A DNA stretch of 64,000 bases. Origin: Microcebus murinus (taxonomy: Eukaryota > Chordata > Mammalia > Primates > Cheirogaleidae). The translations under genes were made by a program, and so were the position numbers. This document shows, piece by piece, positions 1-10,870 of this stretch. Numbering within the stretch: the stretch's first letter is position 1; each line of letters starts with the position of its first letter. The notes under the pieces were generated by a model. It made no database searches, was not told the DNA's origin, and worked only from the letters and a program-made list of their open reading frames with translations. Location of the stretch: assembly GCF_040939455.1 (NCBI RefSeq), contig NC_134108.1, forward strand, positions 4,183,501 to 4,247,500. Direction: 5' to 3'.

Positions 1-1035
1 AGGGAGCCCTGGGCGTTGATGACGGCCGAGACCGCAAGAGCAGGTGAGCCCCCCAGCAGGGAGGTGTACATAGGGAGGACACGGGGACGTGGAGTAACGG
101 CACCGTGGCTGAGACGGGCGAGAGGAAAAGCCAGAAAAGGAGACTAAGCAGGAAACGGCAGGGCCGTCCCTGTAAGGAAAGGGGGCCTCAAACGCTAGAG
201 GATCCCGCCACGCCTGAAGCTACCGGGAAGTCAGACGAGATGACGTTGAAGACGGACCATTGACATGAAGAAAAGACTGCGGCAGGCAAGTTGGTAAATG
301 AAAGGCCAGGCTCTCTGGCCGAGGCGGTGATTCGGAAGGAAGGAAGTAGAGACAAGTGCAAACAGCTCTTTTCAGAAGTTCGGCTATGACGAGGCTGTGA
401 AGGACAGGGCAGATGAATTGGGGGACACAGCGGCCAAGGGGCATCCGATGCTGTTTGTTATAGAGAGAGTCTGTAGATGGAGGAACATGGCATGATCCAG
501 ACAGTGAGTTTCTTTGAAAAGACACAAGGGCATAGTACCCAGGTGCGGAGGGTCCGGCCGCGTAGTTTGCAAAGTGGGGGCACAATTATTATACTCATTT
601 TACAGGAAAAACAAACAACTATAACAGAAGACTCTGAAGCTCCAAAGAGAGTCAAACATGCATTGAGGTCCTAATTCCATCTCCTGCTGGTTATGTACTT
701 GGCAAGCTTCTGCGTCTAGGGTAGAGACAGTTGGATCTGTCGCAAAGAGACGGGCGAGGTACGTATGGGACAAGCGTGAGGTGCCTGCAGCACAGTGCCC
801 GGTGCGTGATGAGACGAGCACACAGGAAGCGGCCGTGGGCCGGTGGAGCCATGGTTAGGGAGACGACTGTGGTCGTAATGGCTGTGGTTGTGGGGTTAGC
901 ACGTTACACAGTAACCTTTATACCCGTATCATGGCTCCAGATTCAGTGGTTGATACCATGTTGCACTCAAGAGAAATTAAAACTATTTTGAACTATATAA
1001 AAATGAAAATGCATCTTACCAAAACGTGTGGGGTG
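1..1035. other. Non-coding flank, probably decayed old repeats
   Basis: No reading frame here resembles a known protein. Wording around 290-480 recalls an ancient mammalian LINE interior, and around 590-810 there are MIR-like words ('cacagtgcccgg'), but both are too diverged to place by eye. The first 300 bases are GC- and CpG-rich without a promoter-like layout. Confidence 0.4.
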
Positions 1036-1039
1036 CAGC

Positions 1040-1365
1040 AAACACAGTGATCACAGGGACATTTGTAGCACTAAATACAAATTTGGGAAAAATCAATGAA
1101 GTTGAAAACAAGAAAACAATAGAGGGAATTAATGAAATTAAAAGTTGGTTCTTTGACAAGACAAACAATTGATAATCCTGTAACCAGGCTAAGAAAAAAA
1201 AAAAAGAGTGAAAAAAACAAATTACTGACATCAGAAATGAAAGAGGGGCCATCACTAAAGATCTCATGGACATTAAAATGATTGTAAAGGAATATTAAGA
1301 ACAATTTTATACCCACAAATTTGATAATAGATGAAATCGACCAATATCTTGAAAGATGCTATACT
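1040..1365 (+). mobile_element. Ancient L1 ORF2 fragment
   Basis: Read on the plus strand this matches the stretch of L1 ORF2 between endonuclease and reverse transcriptase: a 'SWFFDKTN'-like block, then 'NPVTRL', a lysine-rich stretch and the position that reads '[12 protein letters not shown]' in the young L1 at 19-25 kb. An A-run at 1195-1206 and several frame breaks show that it is dead. Only about 320 bases survive. Confidence 0.8.
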
Positions 1366-1389
1366 TCATCTGATGCGGTGATACCATAG

Positions 1390-2185
1390 TCCTGTGTTTC
1401 CTGCTTTTTTCCTAATCCCTGTGCTGAGTCCTCTTTTCATCCTATTAATATACATTTCTCTGATGCTCAGCTCAGTACCTACCTACCACTTAGTGAGATG
1501 TGTTTCTCAAATGAATGAATTTTCCCTAGTTTCTCTCCTCCGACTTCTCCTTTTCTCTCTAAACTCATGTTTTATCTCACTATCAAAAATTTACCTCTCA
1601 GCTCTATAGAGATAAATCAGTATCCAATTTTCACCCAAACCTCAGGTTCATATTTCTGACTTTCTGAAGGATACTTCCGCCAGAATGATTGGCAGCTACT
1701 CAACCAGTGAATCTACTGAACTCATCATTTCTCTTCCCTTCAGCTGGCTCTACTCGGTCATTCCAATTCTCTCTAATGTACCAATGTTGTCCATCATGAA
1801 AGCCTAACATTTTAGGTAATGCTACATTTCCTTTTCCCTTAATTTTTAAGTCATGAACATTATTTACTTTTACTGATCCTTTACCCCATTTCCACCCTGT
1901 TGCTCCTGGCTCAGGACTTTAACTCTCATTGGAGTAATTCAACACCTCCTAAAATGTCATCCTGTTCATGGTTCTCCTTGTACAAATTCACCCTGCACAC
2001 AAGTCCCCGAGCTAAGGAGAAGTGAAGTCTCCAGAGACTAGTTTAGTACAGGCAAATTATTCAGCCTTCTCTCCTTCTAGATCCTACCCACACCCCAGAA
2101 CCTGCCTTTGCCCATCCTTGTTTTTTTTTTTTTTTTAACTTTAGAATAAGCTTCAGGATTTACCTTTGAATCCTCAGTTTTCTGA
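1390..2185 (+). mobile_element. Old L2 LINE fragment
   Basis: The order of words ('actgaactcatcatttct', then a block like 'cctcctaa' with 'ctgttcatggttctcc', then 'ttagaataagcttcagg') follows the 3' half of L2 in sense orientation. It is heavily diverged and interrupted by a T-run at 2121-2136. The family is inferred from word order, not from an alignment. Confidence 0.5.
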
Positions 2186-2420
2186 GTTTTTCTGGCTCTC
2201 CTGTGTAACGGAAGTTGGTGCCAGCCAACATGCTCTCAGAAGAACTGACTTGGGTGGAAGGAATATGTCATAATTCTAGGGATGCATCCATTGCCATTAG
2301 AAGTGATCCACCCCCGACTCGAATGCACGAATACCTTTGACTGCAGTGACTGAGCAGTCTGTTAATGTCATCTCACCTGCATCTCCCTGTCTTCCTTCCC
2401 CAAATCATGGCACTGACCAG

Positions 2421-2458
2421 AGATTTTCACTTATGCCCAGAGATTTTCACTTATGCCC
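2421..2458. repeat. 20-bp tandem duplication (1.9 copies)
   Basis: The unit at 2421-2440 (agattttcacttatgcccag) is repeated at 2441-2458 without a mismatch, in otherwise non-repetitive sequence. Perfect identity suggests a recent slippage or repair duplication. Confidence 0.9.
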
Positions 2459-2619
2459 AAGGAATTCCTTCCTCACAACCCTGAAAGGCCAGGTAACTTT
2501 TATTTCTTCAAGAGTCCTTTGGAGACATTGAACTGTTATTGTTTGCTATCTGCATCCCAAATCGTTACTTGAACCCTCATCAGCACTAAGATTCTACCCT
2601 TATCATCATAACCCACCTT

Positions 2620-3235
2620 CCCTCCTTACTCGCTCCCTGTCTCTCTGCGGTGCTGTGTGATTGTGCAAGGTGTGGTTCGAGTCGGGAACTGAGACTTTGA
2701 AGAACGAAAGGCCCAGGTTAGACACCTCTGCTGTTCTGCATCTTCTCCTTGCCCCTCCAGGCCCCACATCCACCTGCTCTAGGCTCTGGGAGGGTGACCT
2801 GTACCCAGGCATCAGTGGCCACCTATGCCCTTGGCTTCCACAAGGGTTCGGCCACTGGGCATGTCAGCTGGAGCTCTGTTGTGAAGAGAGGGGGGAAGGC
2901 TACTGACGCCCCCCCCCCCCCAGCTCCTCACACAGGGCCAGGGCTGCCAAGTCGGGCTGTGTCCCTCCCCTGAAGAGGGCAGTTTCTTTTTGGTGGTCCT
3001 TTGCCCCTCAAGAACAGCCCCTCTCCAGACCCCTGATAACACTCCGTCCCTTGGCTCCTCTGCCCTAGGAGTAACTGCAGCTGTGTCTACTGTCGCCAGT
3101 CCTGGGAAGCTACACTATTCTCTGTGATTTGTCAACACTGTGTCCGCACCCTGCAAGAGTACTCCCTTTATTAAACATTCCTCAAATACCAAATTTGACT
3201 GCCACATGTTTCCTGTTGGGACCCTGATGGACATA
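2620..3235 (+). repeat. Unclassified interspersed-repeat relic
   Basis: The 3' part (about 2985-3235) carries words that recur at the end of an old mammalian repeat: 'ccctttattaaacattcc', 'ctcaaatacc', 'tgtttcctgttgggaccc'. The 5' part is GC-rich with a C-run at 2909-2920. I recognise the pattern as a dispersed repeat but cannot name the family. The short open frames here (about 70-80 codons) have no protein features. Confidence 0.35.
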
Positions 3236-3489
3236 ACCACATGACTACTTAGGGTGTGGCTTTATGTCGCTTAATTAACTTCTACAAACCTACATTCCTC
3301 ATTGGTAGTATAGGAACCGTATTACTTATCTTTGAGAATTTTTGTGAAAAACGAGATAAAAATCCTTTTTAAAAGCAGGAAGCTCCAGCTCCCTATAATC
3401 AAAGTATGACAAGAATAATATCATAGCATTTCTGCATAGAGAAAACGGAAAAGACAAAAGACAAACTGGGGTACATTACTGTCAAATAT
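3236..3489. other. No recognisable feature
   Basis: AT-rich spacer between two repeats; nothing identified. Confidence 0.5.
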
Positions 3490-4000
3490 ATAACAACTAA
3501 CTCTTTTAAATACTTAATGACCTCTTGATAATCAATATGAAGAACTAGAAAATGAACGCCATAGAAAAATGGCCAAATATGATAAGAGGGAAAAAAATAC
3601 AAATAGGTTTAACAGGTTTAAAAGATGCTCAAACACATACTTTATAAAAAGAAATGCAAATTAAAACCACAATGCGACATGTGGGTCTGAGTTGTTTTTA
3701 CCTATTGAATCGAAAAACATCCAAAAGTAGGATCATACATCCTGTTGATGAGTATGTCAGGTAATCTGAACCCTCATACATCATTGAGAGGGATATGAAT
3801 CAGTACAACCTCTTTGGAGTGAAATTTAACAATATCTAATAAATAAAAAATGCACATATCCTCTGGCCCAGCAATTCCACTTCCAGAAATTAATTTTCTA
3901 GCTATACGTACACAGGAGAAAAAAGATGCATGTGAGAAGCTATTTATTACAGCATTGTTGTCAGACTTAAAAGACGGGGAGTTTACGTTTCCATCAATGT
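3490..4000 (+). mobile_element. Ancient L1 (L1M-type) 3' region, first part
   Basis: Contains the words of the L1 ORF2 C-terminal region and 3' UTR: 'atggccaaatatgataag', 'aagaaatgcaaattaaaacc', 'cccagcaattccacttcc', 'cagcattgttgtcag' and 'gtttccatcaatg'. It stops abruptly at 4000, where a GC-rich insert begins, and resumes at 4511. Confidence 0.8.
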
Positions 4001-4510
4001 CACACTGGAATAGAGGCTTCGTCCCCTGCCGGCCCAGGGAAGCCGGAACCAGGTTTCCCAGGATTCCCTTCCTTGAAAGTTCCTGGACTACAACTCCCGG
4101 CAGGGGCAGCGTGCGGGGCGCCAGGACAGCTGTGGATCTCGCGCCCCTCCCAGCCCAGCGGCAGGCAGGTGGGCCATCTCCTCTCGCAGAGTCCTGCGTC
4201 CTGGCCAGGTGTGAGTTCGGCTCCATGGGAAAGGGCAGCAGCTTAGCCCGCAGGTGCCCTGAATGGCCAGCAGTAGATGTGGTGGGAGAAGACCATGGTT
4301 TCTCCTCGTCCTCACGAGTTCAGGTGTGTCCTTGGCCCCCACACCTGCTTTGTGTCCGGCTGCCGACCTGCCGACTTCAGACCGAGGACCAGGGGCCGAG
4401 CCCACAGACGTGCACAGGCTGCTGGTCCTCACAGCCCCACACTGCTGACCGTCTAATTCTTCTAGATCACTGGAGTGGCCCTGGTTCCCTGTGCAAGCCC
4501 CAGCAGATAC
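4001..4510. mobile_element. GC-rich insert of unknown origin splitting an old L1
   Basis: About 510 bases of GC-rich sequence lie between two halves of one L1 3' region, so this block was inserted after the L1. I do not recognise the family and see no clear terminal inverted repeats, A-tail or target-site duplication. It holds an SBS-like promoter motif at 4087-4103. An open frame of 230 codons (3850-4542) runs across L1, insert and L1, which marks it as chance rather than a gene. Confidence 0.5.
4087..4103 (+). promoter_or_regulatory. SBS-like motif (ZNF143/THAP11 type)
   Basis: The sequence ACTACAACTCCCGGCAG resembles the ACTACAATTCCCAGAATGC motif bound by ZNF143/THAP11 at many vertebrate promoters. 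The 5' half (ACTACAA.TCCC) fits well and the 3' half poorly. It lies in a CpG-bearing stretch within the insert. Confidence 0.4.
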
Positions 4511-4880
4511 AACGGGTTAAACACACTTTGAGGATTGCATAGCCATCAAGCATGGTGAGATAGATGTTGTCTGTGGACATAAAGCAATATCCAAGATCAT
4601 ATTAAGCGAAAAACGTGAAGTTCAGAAAAATGTATACGGCATGCTACTCTTGGGTAAAAAAAAAAAAAAAAAAAAGCCAAGAAATGCACACACAGGGGAC
4701 ACTGATGGTCCAGGCGCTTGGTCCTCGTGGGCCGTGGCTGGAAGAGTGCACGAAAAGCTGGCACCTCCCCTCTGGGCAAGAGAACCGTGAATGACAGGAG
4801 GAAGGTACCTCATTGCATATTTCTGTACGGTTTGATGTTTTGCGTGTGTACTTGTATTAATTTTTAAAACAATAATAGTG
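4511..4880 (+). mobile_element. Ancient L1 (L1M-type) 3' UTR, second part
   Basis: Continues the L1 at 3490-4000: 'tgcatagccatcaagcatgg', 'gtggacataaagcaatatcc', 'ttcagaaaaatgtatacg', then an A-run (4647-4665) and the tail region around 'gtgtacttgtattaa'. Together the two parts make roughly 0.9 kb of an old L1 3' end. Confidence 0.75.
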
Positions 4881-5440
4881 GCATTTCGAAAATGAGATGG
4901 TGCTGAGATCTCTTGGCATAGCCCCGAGCACGGGAGGGGCTCGGCGACCACCGGCTTCGGCTTCCTTCCAGTGCTCACCCCGCTGACTGTGCCGCGCCGC
5001 CCCTCGCTGCTTTCCCCACGAGCCGAGGGGGTCCGCGAGCCGGGCCGGGCAGGGGCGTGGGGGGTACAGGAGGCCGGGAAGTCAATAGCTGCTCTTCTAT
5101 CTGCTTCAGCCACTTGGAGAGACTATGACTCGAAACCAAACTCCGTCCAAAGGTGAGGGTGCCCGCTGGACGTGAGTTCAGTTGTCGGAGTGGATGGAGC
5201 GTAAAGAGATGCCCAACAGCTTGTCTTGAAGCAAAAGGGAAGAAGGATCTGGAAAGTGCTCGCAGGGTGGCGGGGGGGGGGGCATTCCCCGCGGGCGTCG
5301 GCTCTCTGTATTTCACAGGTTTCCCTGGGAAGGGGGGAGTATGGACTCACACTCTCTGAAAATTTTGAAATACTCGTAATGTAATAAAAATCTCAAAAGC
5401 TGAATTCTGCTGTATTTATAGTATAGCTAAAAATATTAAG
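4881..5440. other. Unique stretch with a small CpG-rich core
   Basis: The block 4920-5080 is GC-rich with many CpGs, unusual for methylated intergenic mammalian DNA, but it is short (about 160 bases) and has no coding signature. A G-run lies at 5271-5281. No repeat family identified. Confidence 0.4.
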
Positions 5441-5448
5441 AATGTATG

Positions 5449-5516
5449 GATGTGTGTGTGTATTACAAGTGTGTGTATGTGTACACTGGGGCCCTGGGAA
5501 TATATATATATATATT
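5449..5516. repeat. TG/TA simple repeat
   Basis: Interrupted (TG)n tracts around 5451-5480 are followed by a (TA)n tract near 5500-5515. Confidence 0.85.
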
Positions 5517-8500
5517 TACTTATAAGAATAGAAAGAGGTTCCTCTGAAGTCACAGTGAGGAAGATATGCAATCTGATTTAATGTTTCTGGCAAAAAAAAA
5601 TATATTTATGGCAGATTGAAAATTTTGTAAGATATGCACACACAAATATAAAATCCTGTGGTAAAAATAAAACAAGTGCATTGCCTTGAACAAGGCATAT
5701 TTTGGGCTAAGTAGTTGCAGGGGTAAAAGTCACATACTAAGGCCTGCAGACAGAGGGAACCACACTCTGTCCTTCTGCACATTCGCAGTAAGGGGAACCG
5801 TGCACTCCTCACGTGACTCTCTCTGAGCTGCCCCAGTGGATTTCAGCAATGGGACCTCAGCTCACAAGAGCCTCCTGCGCCTCCTCCTCCCTGCACCGCG
5901 CCCACGCAAGTAGACTGGGATTGCATTCGAAGGGAAATAATAGGGTGGATGGACTCCCAGGATTGCACTGGGAAGAGGGAAGGACAGATCTGGGAGAGAG
6001 GGGAGCTTCGTCCCAGACGTGAACTCGTGGCCGGCCACGTTACCAGTGACCTTGAACCCCCTCCCGCAGCACCGCCATCAGCTCTCCAGCCTTCCCTTCG
6101 GCCCCGCCTCTGCCAGCCGCCAAGGGAAGCAACGTGCATGACAGAGAAGAGCGGTATTTTAGCAACGAAGCAAAACAGTTTAAGAGGCCTGTGATCCCAC
6201 GCCTGTCCTGTGTGAGACCCAAGCTCACAGCGCTTTCGTTCCTGGACGTCTGTGTCCACCCATAGCCACACGCCGTGGGTGCGACGGGACCGGCGCACGC
6301 GCCACGCTCACTTCCACAGACGTCGCTCGAAACCAACAACGAAAACCCACTGGTGCGTGGTCGTCACCCCTCTTAGGTCGGTGTGGGTTTTCTGTGCTGA
6401 TGAGCACTGGCAATCGGACATCAAGCTTTGCAGGGGGAGTGTCGCTTTTTTAAGCATCAGTTGGTGAGAGGGCGCTGCAGGAAAGGGGGAGGCCCTGGGG
6501 TAGGCAGCCCAGGTGTGCCTCAGCACTCGGAGCGTCCCGATCGTTACCTTTACCAGGCATTCGCAGACCACCTTTCCTCCCCAGTCCGCCTAGAAATGGT
6601 TTTGCAAGTGGATCAGAAACAGCATGGACACGGATCGCTTCACACAGCGCCAGAGTGGCCACCTCGAGGGGAAGCGTGGGGACTTGTGTATAAATCAGGA
6701 CAACCTCACGCCAAGGTTGAAGACCAGCCGTGAAGGATGGCTTGTTTGCCTGGCGCCACAGGGACTCACTGGGTGAGCAAAGGACGTTTCCTTCCCCCGG
6801 TTACAAGGTCAGCGCTACCTGGTCAGGTGAGGCCCAAGGTTAATGAGTCTGGCCCCAGGGGGCGGTGCTGAGCCCGGGCAGAGGCCACCAGCTGACCTTC
6901 TGAGCTCACAGACGCCCCCGCACACAGGCAGGCGGCATGCTAGCGTCCTCTTCTGCAAAGTCAGTATTGGCCTTTTCCTGCAGGATCCACCCGCAAGGCC
7001 GGGTTTGTTTCTGTGTGCCGGCCTTGTCACTCTCAGGCCCAGGGCTGCCTCACACTCACCAGCTGCAACATGGAAGGCCTTTGCTGTTCTTCTTAAAATC
7101 CTGTCCTCAGACTTGGTCGGGAGAGGCCCTGTGGAGCCCCACCCCTGCCTGCTGCGAGTCCCGCCGACCCCCTGCAGCAGCGTCTGGGACAGGCTGACCC
7201 TGTCCTGGCAGTGCCGCTGTGTGCGGAGACAGACGCTCACTCCGCTGCCTACGGGCTGCGGCTGCTGGAAGTGGACTTCCCCAGGGCAGCTGGGAGAGTT
7301 GTACTTGATGCTTACTGTGTTTAGGTGTGGGCCTTTCCTCCGTGGCATCTGGTCACTTTTGTAGCAAACCTCATAGTTTTTCAAAGCACGTCCACGATGA
7401 GAGCAAAGGTCAGTGGCTCACACACCGAGCACCCATACTTCAGAAGCTATTCTGAAAGCTGCAAAGGTAGCCGGGCGCAAGATAAGGAGATGCCTGTCGA
7501 GCCTGTCTGGGCCGAAGCCTGGGAGTCTGCCTTTCTGGAAAGCACGCAGATGCTGGCCGCGCTACAGGTCTGTGGGCCACACTTGCAGTGGCAAAAAACT
7601 AGAGGGTAACCTGTACCTTGCAAATCCCAGATCTGAGGGGCTTTTCCCAGCCAACAAACACGCTTGCTCAGCCAACGCGCCGGCCAGAGATCCGCACGGT
7701 CCTCGCTCCTCAGACGTAATCAGAGCAGAACCGCCCCACGACCAGCCAGGGTTCCTGCAGCTCAGTGAGGGCTTCCCTCTAGAGAACTGGACGATGAGGG
7801 ACAAAGGTTTCCGGTTCGTCCAGAAGAAAGGGGCTCCACACCCCCGCCTTCAGCACTGCCCATTTTGCCTCACTCCGAACAGAAGGCAAAGGTAGAATTT
7901 GTCGTCATACCCAAAGCCAAGCCTCCTGGCTGCAGTGACACCTGAGTCGTGAACGCAAAGGGCCAGGGGTCCCGTGGAGGGCAGCCTCGTTCAGAGAGAG
8001 CTTGTGGAGCAGGGCAGGGCTCTCCTGAGCCCGAGGGGTGGGCGCTCAGAGGCTCGCAGGGAGGGGAGGGACGGCCACTCCATGTGAGAACCCCGAGAGG
8101 GTGAGACGTCAGCCTGGCACTTGCTGGGGAGGGTGTTCCAAAGCAGCCCCCCTGGGCTTGCAGGGAGAGACAGACATAGAAGCAGCAACTGCTGGGGCCA
8201 CTCAGAAGCCCCAGCCTAAGAGCGGTTGGTCCCTGGCTTACTAGTTTGTTCACAGGTCACAGTATGTCGACAAAAGGAGGCTGTGTCCCAGTCTAGGGTA
8301 AGCCATCTCAGCTGGGACCCAGTTATCTAACTGTGGGGGTGGGGATCTCAAGGGGCGCAGGGGAGGTGGCGGTTAACCCGTTTCTTCCTTCACTTCTTCA
8401 TTTCCCCCCATTCAGGTCTCTTCCAGCAGTGAGGGGCCGCACTGAAGGCTGAGGCAGAAACAGAGATGAGGCCCACCCAAGGTGACCACAGGACTTCTCT

Positions 8501-8570
8501 CTGTTTCCCCCATGTGCGGTCCAGTCTGTAGGGCACAATAGGATCAAAAAACAGCCACCAAGTGAAAAAA
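5517..8570. other. Unique sequence, no gene recognised
   Basis: About 3 kb of moderately GC-rich sequence. Open frames up to 189 codons occur on both strands, overlap each other and contain no known domain, signal peptide or repeat pattern; they are expected by chance at this GC content. One CTCF-like motif is at 6853-6865. Confidence 0.45.
6853..6865 (+). promoter_or_regulatory. CTCF-like motif (moderate)
   Basis: CCCCAGGGGGCGG, preceded by TGG and followed by TGCT, fits most of the CTCF core (CCASYAGRKGGCRS) with a C in place of one of the usual leading bases. It is weaker than the two sites at 58 and 61 kb. Confidence 0.4.
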
Positions 8571-8571
8571 A

Positions 8572-8640
8572 GGGTAGTTGACATTGTCTACTACGTGCCA
8601 GGTGCTGTACTCAAATGCTTTCTATGCATTTTCCAGGGGG
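8572..8640 (-). mobile_element. MIR fragment
   Basis: The words 'ctactacgtgccaggtgctg' and 'aaatgctttctatgcat' are the reverse complement of the MIR 3' end. About 70 bases survive. Confidence 0.7.
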
Positions 8641-8725
8641 AAAAAAAGATTAGTGTAGAGGAAACAGTAATTTTTCCTAGGGATTGTTCACTTATTGGTC
8701 TGGGATCATTATGAAATCTCCTGCA

Positions 8726-8729
<4 letters not shown>

Positions 8730-8757
<28 letters not shown>
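8730..8757. repeat. Poly-T tract (28 bases)
   Basis: An uninterrupted T-run that could be the A-tail of a minus-strand retroposed sequence. I recognise no element next to it and see no flanking duplication. Confidence 0.9.
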
Positions 8758-8759
8758 AG

Positions 8760-9995
8760 CAAGCAAAGAGAACAGGGGACCTCACTGGCTTTCCAGATGG
8801 GGATGCACTAGGTCTCCAGGTATCCGTGGTGCTTCCTGGACGTCCCCACAAGAGGACTCACCTCAGCTGCTGCTCCGGAAGGCGTCCTTGGACGTCTGTC
8901 TTGGTACATGGGCATCACAACTCCCCAGAAGCCAAGTACATAGAAAGCAGTGCTGTGCCTGGCATTTAAAGAAATTCTACTTTCTGGTTATGACTTTACT
9001 ACTTCAGAAATGGAAATGACAGAATTGTGCATAACCTGCATTTCTAACCAGTCTGTGTAGCTTGAGTGGTCCTGAGAAACCTTATCAAAAAAAAAAAAAA
9101 AGCATGCATGTCCAAACATGTATGTTAAAAATCTTAAACCAGAGGCCAGCTCTTAAAAATGGAATCCAGAATTAATAGCTAAAATTAGACTTCCTGCAGC
9201 TGCAGCTTTAGGGCAGAGCTTGCTGTACTGTCCCTCCTCAGCTGTCCTGCGTCACGAGCCTTTCGTTGGTGATCGTACCGCACCACCAGGAAGAGCGGAG
9301 GAAGGTTCCTTCACTGCCTCAGACCCTCCCAGCACTACCTGCACCCAGCAATCCAGAGAAAGAACTAAACAGCCATGGAGTTGATGTGTTAGAATGAAAT
9401 TAGCCTCAATTATTTTCTTAACGGGGGGGAAAAAGCTGTCTCCTGCTGTAGCAAGCCAAAGTGTGGGGTGATAAACGGCTTTTCTTCCACAATTTTCTTT
9501 GCTTAAATTCATAGTTGTTTGGTGCTAGTCTTAAGATTCCCCCAGAGGAATTCTGTAGTTTTGCAGCAAACACCATTTGCATTTGCTGGTTGAGTCACTA
9601 TCAAGTTTCCTGCTGGAGAGCTTCAAAGGCTCCTTGCGTGGTGCAGGAGCTAATGACTGCTCTCCCCCAGAGCCTCCGCTCCAAAATGTTTTTCCTACGA
9701 TGACTTGCAAAAGCTCACAGCCTAGGCCTTGGAAAAGTCTCAAATGTGATAATTACAGCAATAGGCATTTTCCTGTGAAGATGAGGTGTGTGGATCTCAG
9801 TGATGGGTGTTCCAAATTTTGGGGTTTTATTATGCAAAATACAATGCAGTCATGGGAAAACACTTAGCTTCCTGACAGGAGGCGGAACTGGAAATTATAA
9901 GGGAAATAAAGCAGGTTTCTAACGTCACTGTGCCCAGTCTAGAAAGCAGGGCTTTCAGGCAGACAGTTCATTATGTTTTGGTGGAAAGAGCAGCA
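8760..9995. other. Unique sequence
   Basis: No gene or repeat family identified. Contains a short A-run at 9088-9101. Confidence 0.45.
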
Positions 9996-9997
9996 CA

Positions 9998-10232
9998 ATG
10001 CAAGAGAAGAAAAGAGTATGTGTTCGGCAGTCAGAGATCAGAGTTTAAAGCTATTCTATGGTCTGTCACTGTTCAGCATTGCCTCCTTATAAAAGTCATC
10101 TGACATCTGTCTCTGAGCCTCTGAAACTTCATCTTTACAATGGGAATACTAATATTTGTAAGATCTATTTTTCTGAGAGGATTAAATGAGATATAAAATG
10201 AAAGTTCCTTAAACAGTGCAGTCCCAGAGGAG
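9998..10232 (+). mobile_element. MIR SINE
   Basis: Near full-length MIR in sense: tRNA-derived head ('gtgttcggcagtcagagatc'), core ('tctgtctctgagcctc', 'catctttacaatgggaata') and tail ('aggattaaatgagatataa', 'cttaaacagtgcagtc'). Confidence 0.85.
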
Positions 10233-10559
10233 GTTCCCTTTGCTCCTCACTCGTGAACCAATCCATAATAATTTTTAACTCTGACAATCAGGAAGGTGAG
10301 GCAAAAAAACGAAGAAGCATGATCATATTAATTTAGGGGCAATAAAAACATGAGAGGGGAAAAAATCTACCTTTGGCATGTAATGTAAACAAGGAGAATT
10401 AGAAGGAAAACCAGATGCTACTGTCTTGGAGAGCTTTGTGTTTGTTCACTTGCTTGAACGCTTGTTTTTCTTTGTTTGGTAGATGGTTTCTATTTGTTTG
10501 TTTTTGGTTTGACTTTTCAGAGTTGGAATGTATCATAGAGGTGATCTATTAATAGAACA

Positions 10560-10670
10560 AATGTCTCATTTTGCCATCTGGAAACCTAGGTTCCATGAGA
10601 TTAACCCTAAGTCATACATCTTAGTGGCAGAACACGGGATGGAGTCCATGCTTTTCTGATCCTCATGTAG
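10560..10670 (-). mobile_element. MIR-like fragment
   Basis: The order 'ccatctggaaacc', 'agattaaccctaagtcatac', 'agtggcagaacacgggatgg' corresponds to the reverse complement of the MIR core (aaactgaggc..., gtgacttgcc..., gtggcagagc...). Diverged. Confidence 0.5.
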
Positions 10671-10754
10671 GGTCATTTCTGCTCTAACTTCTTCCGTTCC
10701 CCGACTGCCCTAGGATGTGGCTTTGGGAATATATGATCTTACGATTCTCATGAA

Positions 10755-10870
10755 GTCCTGGCCAGATCCGAGTTCTCCTTACTCTACCACTAACTTACAG
10801 TGTGTGACACTGGTAATTTTCTTCATACCCCTGGATCAGTTTTCACATTAACTTCCTATTTAGATCACCC
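10755..10870 (+). mobile_element. MIR-like fragment
   Basis: Words 'ctctaccactaacttacag', 'tgtgtgacactgg' and 'ctggatcagttttcac' follow the MIR core in sense. Short and diverged. Confidence 0.5.

Noticed and set aside
3850..4542. 230-codon open frame, the longest outside the L1
   Set aside because: It crosses from old L1 sequence through the GC-rich insert and back into the same L1, so it cannot be a conserved gene; no domain seen.
8730..8757. Poly-T tract as the tail of a processed pseudogene
   Set aside because: No gene-like sequence or direct repeat next to it.
9998..10232. tRNA-like head of a MIR
   Set aside because: MIR heads derive from tRNA but lack a complete cloverleaf; no true tRNA gene was found in the window.
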